64,000 nt of DNA from Tubiluchus corallicola (lineage: Eukaryota; Priapulida; Priapulimorpha; Priapulimorphida; Tubiluchidae): assembly GCA_030141605.1 (NCBI GenBank), contig JAQGDQ010000494.1, positions 1 to 64,000 on the forward strand, written 5' to 3'. The notes under the pieces were generated by a model that ran no database searches, was not told the DNA's origin, and saw only the letters and a program-made list of their open reading frames with translations. The translations under genes and the position numbers were made by a program. The first letter of the stretch is position 1. Every line of letters starts with the position of its first letter. Positions 1 through 11,300 of the stretch are shown one piece after another.

Positions 1-890
1 CATCACACCACACTGCACCACACCATACCACTGCACTGCGCCACCCACACACCACACCACACCACCCACACCAAAATACTCCACCACATCACACCGCACT
101 GCACCACAACACCAACCCACCCACACACCACGCCACCCACCTCCATACCACACTACCCACACCACCATCATCATCATCATCATCAACATCATGATCACCA
201 TGTGAGGTGGTGGATTTGATGTGGTGTGGTGGTGGTGTGCTTTGTGTGTTGTGCTATGGATGGTGTGGTGGGGTGATAAGGTGTGTGGGGTGTGGTGTGG
301 GTAGTGTGGTATGGAGTGGGTGGCGTGGTGTGTGGGTGGGTTGGTGTTGTGGTGCAGTGCGGTGTGATGTGGTGGAGTATTTTGGTGTGGGTGGTGTGGT
401 GTGGTGTGTGGGTGGTGCAGTGCAGTGGTATGGTGTGGTGCAGTGTGGTGTGATGTGGTGGAGTCGTATGGTGTGGGTGATGTGGTGTGGTAGGTGCGGT
501 GTGTTGCAGTGGTATGGTGTGGTGCAGTGTGGTGTGGTGTGATGTAGTGGAGTGGTATGGTGTGGGTGGTGTGGTGTGTAGGTGGGTGGGTGGTGTGGTG
601 CAGTGTGGTGTTATGGTGTGGTGCTGTGCGGTGTGATGTGGTGGAGTATTATGGTGTGGGTGGTGTGGTGTGGTGCGTGGGTGGTGCAGTGGTATGGTGT
701 GGTGCAGTGTGGTGTGATGTGGTGGAGTGGTATGGTGTGGGTGGTGTGGTGTGTAGGTGGTATGGTGTGGTGTGGTGCACTGTGGTGGTATTGTGTGGTG
801 CAGTGTGGTGCGATGAGGTGGAGTGGTATGGTGTGGTGGAGTGTGGTGTGATGAGGTGGAGTGGTGTGGTGTGGGTTGTGTGTTGATTTG
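1..890. repeat. GT/GGT-rich minisatellite with long inverted repeat
   Basis: The first ~170 bases are built from CCACAC/CACCA units and the bases from ~190 on from GTGGTG units, so the strand bias flips around a short CAT-repeat spacer at 165-200. Positions 1-165 read in reverse complement match 292-457 almost base for base, with about one indel. This makes a long hairpin-capable inverted repeat. The many ORFs here are low-complexity and not genes. Confidence 0.9.
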
Positions 891-921
891 TGCACAAAAT
901 TCTTTTTGTGGGGTTTGGCTA

Positions 922-1045
<124 letters not shown>

Positions 1046-1429
1046 TATTGCTGAAAATGTTACAGCAGCCAATTTTATTTGTTTTCAGGAAAGATAAAGT
1101 CTCTGTCCATATAACCTACTTGTGATATTAAATTATAAGCTGCCGGTTCGACTGTATTAAATCCTAAGCATCTTTGCCCTACAAATAGAAGGCAGCACCC
1201 GTACATATTGTATATAAACAAGCACATTTGTGCTGCTACTACTACAGTACAGTACAATTGTTGTAATTTATACTGTACTGCACTTGCACAGTGGGTATAA
1301 TATTTGATTCATCTTGCATTATGTTATGACACAACATGATGCTGTGGATGGAGCTTTACTAACAGTGAACTATAAAAAATGAATAAAGTCGCTGATTTTA
1401 CCTTACTTTATATAACTTTTGGCCCTCAA

Positions 1430-1575
1430 CTTACCTTGCCTTGCCTTGCCTTGTCTTGTCTTGTCTTGTCTTGCCTTGCCTTGCCTTGCCTTGCCTTGCC
1501 TTGCCTTACTTAATCTACTTAATCTAGTTACCTTGCCTAGCCTTACCTTACTTAATCTAGTTACCTTACCTTAGT
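1430..1575. repeat. (CCTTG)n-type pentanucleotide repeat
   Basis: Runs of CCTTG and TCTTG units degrade into CCTTA units toward 1570. From 1575 to 2170 the DNA is a diffuse, diverged repeat in which CTGGTCAGTTTGCTTCTTA-like phrases recur every 25-35 bases. I see no exon there. Confidence 0.85.
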
Positions 1576-1579
1576 TTGA

Positions 1580-2165
1580 ATTTTAACCTTGACCAGTTTG
1601 CTGCTTAGTTAAGGCTGGTCAGTGTGCTGATTAACACTGGTCGGTTAGCTACTTATTCATGGTAAGATTGTAATCAATGTGCTTATTAACTGGGCACTGA
1701 GTTTCTAAAACCTGGTCAAGTTGCTTCTTTACCGTGGTCAGCAATTTTGTTCTCAGCTTGGTCAGTTTGTTTCTTGTCATTTTCATTGTGCTTCTCAACT
1801 TTGTTCACTTAGCTCGTTAACTTGATCAGGTTATTTATTAACCTGGTCAGTTTGCTTCTTAGTTCTGGTCGGTTTGTTTGCTAACACTAGTTCATCTTTT
1901 GTTCTTACATTTCGTTGCTTAACCATATCCAGTTAGCTTTTTAACTTTTCTTGCTTAATCTTCATCAGTTTGGATCTTAACTTGGTCGATTTGCTTTTTA
2001 ACCTGGTCAGTCTGTTTCTTAGCCTGGCCATTTTGTTTCTTAGCCTGGTCAGTTTGCTTGTTAATTTGTTCAAGGTTCATTTTGTTTCTTAACCGATGTC
2101 ATTGTTCTGAACCTTGATAATTTAGCTCCTTAACCTGATGAAATTCCTTAACCTGGTCAGTTACA
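1580..2165. repeat. degenerate tandem repeat (TTAACCTGGTCAGTTTGCTT-like)
   Basis: Diverged copies of a phrase close to TTAACCTGGTCAGTTTGCTT recur throughout this intronic stretch just upstream of the 2188 splice acceptor. No coding potential is visible. Confidence 0.6.
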
Positions 2166-2187
2166 TGGTCACATAAAATTTTATCAG

Positions 2188-2384
2188 GTTTGAGTATAGA
2201 ATGCGTTGATTTCAACACGTCATACTACAGTGGGGAAACGGAAGTGTTTCCGGAAGAGGTTACCACGGAAGGACCACCCCCCGAGGCTGGAACAATGGCA
2301 TGGTTTCCCAAACGAGGCATCATCGATTACATAAAAATACACGATCTCTTTACACAGGATATGCAACAGGTTACGGTGTGTCAG
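2188..2384 (+). CDS. pentraxin gene exon a
   Basis: The acceptor TTATCAG is at 2181-2187 and the donor CAG|GTAAAA is at 2384/2385. It encodes 65 whole codons after a 2-nt phase carry and ends QQVTVCQ, the first core strand of the pentraxin domain. The exon's last 17 bases are the first part of a 46-bp tandem repeat that continues into the intron. Confidence 0.85.
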
Positions 2385-5300
2385 GTAAAAAGCAAAATAC
2401 GCAAGTTTCTCTGAGGTTACAATGTGTCAAATAAAAAGCAAAATATGCAACCTTTTCAGAGGTTGCTGTGTGTCACGTAAAGAGCAAAATGTGCAAGCTT
2501 GACTGGGATTACAATGTGTCAAATAAAAAGCAAAATCTGCAACCTTGACTGAGGTTACAATGTGTAGGGTAAAAAGCAAAATATGCAAGCTTGTTTGAGG
2601 TTACAATGTGTCAAATAAAAAGCAAAATATGCAGACTTATCTGAGATGAATTCTGTCAGATATAAGCTAAAATTCAGCTAAATCGTTTTAAAATAGAGCT
2701 TTACATAACAATAATCAGCTAAATTTTAGCTTACATCAGACAGGCTCACCTCAGACAAGTTTGCATATTTTGCTTCACTAACAGTATCACTTCTCTATAT
2801 ATTCAAACCGTGCTAGTAAAACCCGATTCACACTTCACCATTAACCTGGGACAAGCTCAAAGTCAGGTAAAGGCCTTACAATTAATCCCCTCCGTCTGTC
2901 TTGAACCTCCCATCTTCTATGTGAACATGGAATCCTGGTGAAATTCAAGGACACATAGTCAATCTCTTTAGCTGAAAGGTCTGTCATTATTAAAGGAAAA
3001 CCGGACGATTGTTTAGACTCAATCTCATTTTAATTTACTGTCCAAAATATAAGTTTACTTGCCTGTAAAAGTTAACAATTGTTCCTTACATTTAAATAAT
3101 AAGCTTAGAAAGGTAATTAACGGCAATCGAACACAGCTATTGCTTACGTAAGAAACTAACCACAGTTTGTGCAATGGCAGGCATCTTCCCTGCGCGTCAA
3201 GCACGTTTGCGTAAGCGAAGATTGCTATAAGATATTGATGTGATGTCACGAAAATGAACCCTACGTCACACAGACGAACACTGCAGTTCATGATCATGCT
3301 TATCATGGTGCCTCGCCTATTTGGCGGCCACGCGAATGTGACAAAAAGGCGCCATGGTCACTCTTAGTTGATTCGCTGAGCCGCGCGTAGCTTTCAAAGT
3401 TTAACGAAATTTAACTATCTGAGGTAATTATTATTTAATCTAAGCACTGATTTAAAAAAACTGTTGTAGTTTTCAATATTTTAGAGCATTCTTTATTCTG
3501 AAGTAATGTTTACACAATCTTTATTATTATTATTATTATTATTACATTCAGTACAATATAATGACATTAAGCACACAATGACATCAAAATGTATTAAATT
3601 GGTAAGTTTCATACACAATCGTTATCATAAAAGAATAATTGTACTGCAGTGGGCTAGAGAAGCAAAGGCTTGTATAAGCCCACTGTCATGTGAACCCGAT
3701 AAAAATGGATGAGTGAACAAAAAAAGAACTGGGAGAAAGGTTAGATCACACAGGAAGAGTAGAAGGATTTGTTAGTGGAAATGGTAGGAAGAAAGATAAT
3801 AGATTGCGAGGTTTTCCAGTAAACGAACTTTTTCATCTATTTCTCATCAATCATTTCGTGTCCTATTCTCAAGGAAATGTTGTCTCTGTTTTGGATGTAA
3901 GATAGCCACATGCCAGCCACATCTGCTTTCAAAGCTCTGACACGTACTGCATATATAATACGTTTCACCTCATAATTTTAATGATGGACCCATTGGCTGG
4001 GCCACATCGCAGATCTACCTGTTGTAAAAACAATTGAATTTTAGGCTCTAATATATTCACTATGGTAAAGGAGACATAGCTTTGCATGTTTTGGAAGAGC
4101 ACGAACTGGGCACTCTCTGTCTGTATTTCTCTTGTGAACAATAAACCGCAGCATCTCTGACGCGACAAAGAAAACTGGACACAAGATTCCATTATAATCG
4201 ACAGCAAATGATATTGAGATTGTTGACGGGTTCAGATATTCTTGTCTTCACAGGACTGGCTCTACTATTAGGCGAACTATGCAGTTGCCTTGGCCGCCAA
4301 ATTTTGGGGTAGGAGGGGCGCCAGGGTCTGTAAGAAACTTTGTAATTTTAAATTTAGCATAAGTAATAACCTAATGCACGTGAAATTGCTTAAAAGTATA
4401 CTTCACAAATTAAATGAAACAAAAACTTCGATTTACCTTCCTGTCAAAATGTTTGAGTCATGCATGGAAGTCATGGACGCTAGCAAATGTCTTCCTGGAG
4501 CAAAACACTTTCTACTTTTGGTTTAGCTGGTTTTCTGAGATTTAGTCATTTCCCGCAGATACCCAGGTCGAACAATGGCGTCGTAAATTCAATTAACGCA
4601 AGCTGTAGATAGGCAATTGACTACTCTTAATGCTGTACAGTGGACTCTCGTTACAAGAATCACACGTATAAGAATCAGCTCGATATAAGAATCAAAATCG
4701 CGTTTCCCGAATTGATTCGGCATTTTCCTAGTGAAAATCCGCTCGTATAAGAATCACCCTTCTTTCGATAGTAGAATCAATTTTGGCGCCAACTCCATTG
4801 TCTCTCACGCCCTGCTTACAAGGTTCTGCGCAGTGGGCGTGGCGGAAAAAAAATTATGTGCATTAAAAAATTTTTAAGGCAATTCTCGCATCATGAAATA
4901 TTTACCCAACCATGAAATGAAAACATTAGTCTAGTAATTTTTAGGTCCTTTTTAGGCCAGAAAAACATTATGCTGTTTCATGTCGTTTCTAGCGTAATTT
5001 CGGAAAATAAACAATTTTTATGTGCATAAAATTTTTTTAAAGCAATTCTGTGTCATGCTCGTTATAAGAATCGCTTGTTATAAGAATCACTTTGCCTTCT
5101 CCCGAGGTGATTCTTATAACGAGAGTCCACTGTACATGTATAAACCTAACACGCAGTTACCATTATATTCTATTATTTGTAAATTTTAATATTCCGAGCT
5201 ATGATGATATTACATAAAACATAACAGGATCGTTTATATATGGGCCGAACAGAACTACCTAATGATACAATAGATAAATTGTACGTTTACTCTGCATATC

Positions 5301-8300
5301 ACAATTCTGTTATATGGATTAACAAATAATTGTCTTTCTATCTTTTATATCATTTCATATATGAGCTTCATTCATTACATCATTCCATTTTAAGCACTAA
5401 TGTTTTTTTTATCACGATTCACTTTAAATTTTCAGATTATTTTCATTACTTTTTTTGTATCACTGTGTGGGACAATCTAACAAGCCCTGCTTTTTGATTG
5501 CCCGCAACACATTTACCTTCGTATATAGGTGAACAGTGTTTGAGGCTTTTCCTGTGCAGTATTTCTTATTTGTATTATGTTCATTGTAGGCCCTTTCACT
5601 AGATATTGTATATGTAACCATTGTAAATGTGTAATATGAAATAAATGACTTATGACTTATATGGTACAAATTATGTTTTGTATTATGAAATCAACATCTT
5701 TTACCATTTTGAAGGACTTTTATTGGATTTTATACCTCTGCATACTGTATTTTTTAGTGATGTGTCTTGTGTTTTTATGTTTTGTAGACACACTGGTTTG
5801 TGTGTATGTGTGTATAGATGAAAATATTTTATTAATTTCTATCATAATTTTGTGGTGTGGTTGATTGTTTTTTCACCGTCTAATGAAGTGCAACAATTCG
5901 TTTTTGCAGTGGCTAAAGATAGAGACAAATGAAACCAATGTCATACTTTTTTCATATGATATCCGAGTAGATGGAACGGAACGTGACAACGAATTCATGG
6001 TGATGACTTCTGATGATGATATCAATATCTGGGTAGGAGGTTTATCGACGTAAGTAAGCTAACTTTATTATTGATTTTAATTCAGCAAGGGAGAGATGTA
6101 ATACGATAAAAAAGCCATTGCATTCTTATTTGGAGAGCCGCCATGCTCTCTCAATGCGAACCCAAACCTAAAACGAAATGACACATCGCTGACACCAGGA
6201 ATATTAAGCTGTCTTACTCCAGCTGGGATAAAAGAATTCAGAAATCTGTTAGTTTTGCAAATAGGACTTTTATACCTGACAGATTCCAGTTTGGCAAAAC
6301 TTGATGTGAAAAGGTAAAATGAGCCATTAATAATAATAGACTTTGATTTTTGATTGTTTTTTAAAGGATCTTCCAGATTAGGTACTTCACTGTCATATAT
6401 ATATATGTCATATCATATCATATCATATCATATCATATCATATCATATCATATCATATCATATCATATCATATCATATCATATCATATCATATCATATCA
6501 TATCATATCATATCATATATCATATCATATATTAATGATAGTCATTTACCTGTATTTAATAATAAGGAAGTCAATGGTGTATTAACCAGTCAATTGTCTT
6601 TTTTGTGATTCTATTTTTAATACTGTGCCAATGGTCTAAATTTTAATTTTCTCTTTTTATTTTGTTTTTACTTCAATTTTTTTACTACTGGCACTTAGAA
6701 ACATTTATAGTTAAAACACCACAACTTTATTTAAACTTTTAATTTACATAGTTAAAAAATCATGTCAAACGTTTCGACAGAGCTACTGCTGTCATTATCA
6801 GTGGCAATTTTTTACAAACATACAACCAGTTTATATAGACAGAGCCTGCAAACAGTGAACTATGCATTAATTTAGTGCATAATTTACTGTATCAATTTCC
6901 TTTCTACTTATCTGCTTAATCATTGCCTATTTGGCTTCTGTTAAATACACAATTAGTGCATAACTAGCAAAGGCCCCGCAAAAGATTTTGCGTAAAAAAC
7001 CACGTATAAGCAATAACACGCGAACATCCTACACAGTCCTCATGTATAACGCAAAGCCCGTAACATCCTGCCTACTTACCTAACGCAAAACCTGTACTCG
7101 TGCCTACTGTATGTTTAACTAACGCAAAGCAGCTTTTTGCTGAATTAAAGTTATAGAGACAGAGTACAATGGATGACGTCAGCACAATGGAATGCGGTCA
7201 ACACGGTTTTCTAAGCGAAAAATGTCGAAATTTGCGGAAATTAAAACACGTAATTAACTCGTTGATACTCCTCTCGGTGGACCTGCCTTAACATATACCC
7301 CACATCATCGTGTAGCCCTGTCCTTCCTCTTTCTGATGAGCTATATATCTCATTCCTAGAGTCCCACCGGGCGACGCTAGAACGTTTTTCCCGCATGCTG
7401 TTTGGTCAAAATTTCGAAAAAATCGCGAGTTGGGTCCGGGAAAACGCCCGTTGCGGGGCGCCTTGGCCCTCTCGGAAATTCTAAATATGCCTACTACACC
7501 CACCACTGAACGGGCTATCTATTCATACCCAGTACCCCCCTCGGCCCGTTCCCGTTCTCTACATCTCAGCCGTATAACTTTTGCAAAAAACGGCCGAAAA
7601 AGGGCCATTTTTGGGGGTTTTTCGCCTCCCCCTCCTCCCGGTGGGCCCGATTCGAAAAATAAACCATCAATGGCACGACACTAGATCGAGACCTTTCGTT
7701 TGATATATAGATCGCCGCAAGTGGTGCCCTCGTCCGGGCTGTAGCCTCGAATCTTATATATATATATAAATAAATTAAGCCCATACCAAGAATATTAATA
7801 TAAGAGTATAGATGTTCGATGCTGTAGGCTCTGCCTATTTAAACTGGTTGTATGTTTGTAAAAATTTACCACTGATGATGACAGCAGTAGCTTTGTCGAA
7901 ACGTTTGACATGATTTCTAACTATGTAAATTAAAAGTTATAATAAAAGTTGTGGTGCTTTAACTATACATGTTTTTGCTTGCTTTTGTTGTAAATTATGT
8001 ACGTAACAAATGGTATTACTATAAAACCATACACTTAGATGTCGTTATGCAACATGGCGCCTATTTTTTCCTAACGACAAATTATAGAACTTATGACAGA
8101 AATGGCGCCCAATTTATTCTCTCCTCTCATCGCCTACATTCCATCTTTGTTCATATAACCTTCTCTACTCTTTCACATTGTAAGTGGTGACATGTTAAAG
8201 GAGAACAGGATGATTTTTCAATTCTCCCAAATTTTTCGAGTACGGTATGAAGCATACATTTTATCACCAATAATACTCGAAAAGCATTTCTGATAGTAGT

Positions 8301-11300
8301 TAATAAATCAAAATCTTAATTAACGGCGGACGAGCTTATTATTGCAATGGAACATAATTTTCCATAGCAGAAATATTCCACGCAAAAATGTTTCACGTGT
8401 TTGTGAAAGCGAAAATTGAAGTACAGTGCTACTGTAAGATATTCAATGTGTTGTACTTAAGACAAAAATTCAATGTCAAATTTACCGATGTGCTCGCGCA
8501 TGAGCTCTCGAACGTGTGCAGTGCATCACAAACGAAAACCTGTGAACCGAGGGGTACAGCACCTGTTTTTGTGCAACGCGTTTCCGAAATCTAGTGCCCG
8601 TCTAATTAGCGAAATACATGTAACAGCGAAGAACTAGTGATGCAAATGCGAAATTGTGTTTGTCTGGTAATAATTCTTTCACGTAAGTCATTTATAAAAA
8701 AATATTATGGTATGTTTCCTTTCAATATTTTAAAGAGCAGATTGTTTTGACCTACAGTTTAAGATTGGGTCCGGTTTTTCTTCGATAACTAGAGAAATTG
8801 GTCGTTACACATTTTTATCCTATTGGATTATAGGAAAGGATTTTAAGCTTGAGCATTAGTTGTTTACCGTACATACATGGCAAATTATTTCATTTGATTT
8901 TCAGACAAGCCACGGGTGCACGGGCTCCTTTCAAAGACAACCAGTGGCATTATATTTGCTTTGGCGTTGATTTGACTGCAAACACGTACACAGTGGTTGT
9001 GGATAACATGATAAGTAAGTTTTAATAATTAAACATACAAAATGTAGTGCTAAAGTGCGTACACAGTGGTTGTGGATAACACGATAAGTAAGTTTTAATA
9101 ATTAAACATACAAAATGTAGTGCTAAAGTGTGAGTACACAGTGCTTGTGGATAACATGATAAGTAAGTTTCAATAATTAAACATACAAAATGTAGTGCTA
9201 AAGTGAGTACACAGTGGTTGTGGATAACATGATAAGTAAGTTTTAATAATTAAACATACAAAATGTAGTGCTAAAGTGCGTACACAGTGGTTGTGGATAA
9301 CATGATAAGTAAGTTTTAATAATTAAACATACAAAATGTAGTGCTAAAGTGAGTACACAGTGGTTGTGGATAATATGGTGAGTAAGTTTTAATAATTAAA
9401 CATATTCAAAAATGTAGTGCTAAAGTGAGTACACAGTAGCTGTGGATAATATGGTGAGTAAGTTTTAATAATTAAACATATACAAAAATGTAGTGCTAAA
9501 GTGAGTACACAGTGCTTGTGGATAACGTGATAAGTAAGTTTTAATAATTAAACATACAAAATGTAGTGCTAAAGTGAAAGTAAAAACACGTGGCGGCAGG
9601 ACCGGTAATTCAACTCAATTCAGTTCAATTCAATAGGTTTATTTCGCAATAAACAAGTTCTTGTACATCACAAGTACACTAGTAATTAATTTGTGTCAAT
9701 ACAATAAAATTAGGATATAATTCATGTATTCCGCACTAGAGACCTGAGAACTAGCTTACGTTAGGTCATAGGTTAAGTGTATCAGACAACACATTTGTGT
9801 ACACTTGACAACGCCTCGCAGCCCATGCTATTGTAACAGTAATTAAGAAAAGAGGCAAAATGCTAGCAATGGAACTACGAATAAACACTTTTACTTGTGC
9901 CATACTGGTGTTGCCTCGGCAATATTCATTCATGCTTGGAAGTGGTGCTGACAAGCGACTGGCATAGCAGTGTCTAGTTTTTTTATAGATAACTGCTGTG
10001 TTTACCTGTCTTGAACGCAGATTTCTTTTATTTTAGAATTTTACCTGCCCAATGTCTATACTAGACGTAATGGGCATATGATGATGATGGTGATGATGAC
10101 AATGATGACGATGTCGATGATGATGATGATGATGATGACGATATTCATTCAGTTTGCATTTCATATGAATAAATGCAGACATTTTCTTTTCAACATGGAA
10201 TAGATAATCTGGAATTTTGATCATATTATTTACAATAACAGCAATATTTCAATCGCTGGCCTAATTTGAAATCAGAGTCTAACGGGAATCGAAGATGACC
10301 ATAGTGACAGGGATAAAAGGTCAGTTTGGGGGGTTGTCATTCCTTTGATGAGCTCGATGGTGACTGACTAGGCCAATTCTGGCCTGGAAACTTCTTTGGC
10401 ATTTGGCACAGGTGAGGCTGGGTGTTTGAACCTGTTGTTGGGCAGTGTCACATGCCTTGCGTCTCCTGCGCTTCTCCTCTGCCTCCTCAATTCCTTTCGC
10501 CTCTGCTGTCTTAGCCCCTGAGGTGATGGCACTCCGCCATGCCGAGCGATCTTGTGCAAGGGTTTCCATTGAGCGGATATCCATTGTATCCATAATTGTA
10601 CGCGGAATTTGTACGTAAATCGAATTTACTGGATAAGTGTTTTTGCAGCTAGACAGTTAGTGTTCAGCTTTATCGAAATAAATATAATAGAAAGAGTCAT
10701 CAATCATCAGCAGTGGGCGTGGCGGAAAAAAATTATGTGCATTAAAATTTTTTAAGGCAATTCTGGCATCATGAAATATTTACCCAACCATGAAATGAAA
10801 ACATTAGTCTAGTAATTTTAGGACCTTTTTAGGCCAGAAAAACATTATGCTGTTTCATGTCGTTTCTAGCGTAATTTCGGGACATAAATAATTTTTATGT
10901 GCATAAAAATTTTTTAAAGCAATTCTGTGTCATGCTCGTTATAAGAATCGCTTGTTATAAGAATCACTTTGCCTTCTCCCGAGGTGATTCTTATAACGAG
11001 AGTCCACTGTACTACATTTCGTTTTTGGTGTGTATTCCTCCGCAGAACAAATGCACTATTTACTGTAAATGGTAATTTTTATGATTTGTAATATTCTTTT
11101 AATGTCAGAATTAATATTTTTAATATATTTTTATACGTTTTGTGATTTTTTACGCAAATTCAAATCTATACATTACTGTACAATACGTACTACGCATGTG
11201 CAAACATACTTTAGTCGGAGTACCGCAAAAACCCGCGAAACAGCGAAAATACCGCGTTAAATATTTTACATTAGTATTTTTGAAAACCCGCGAAACAGCG

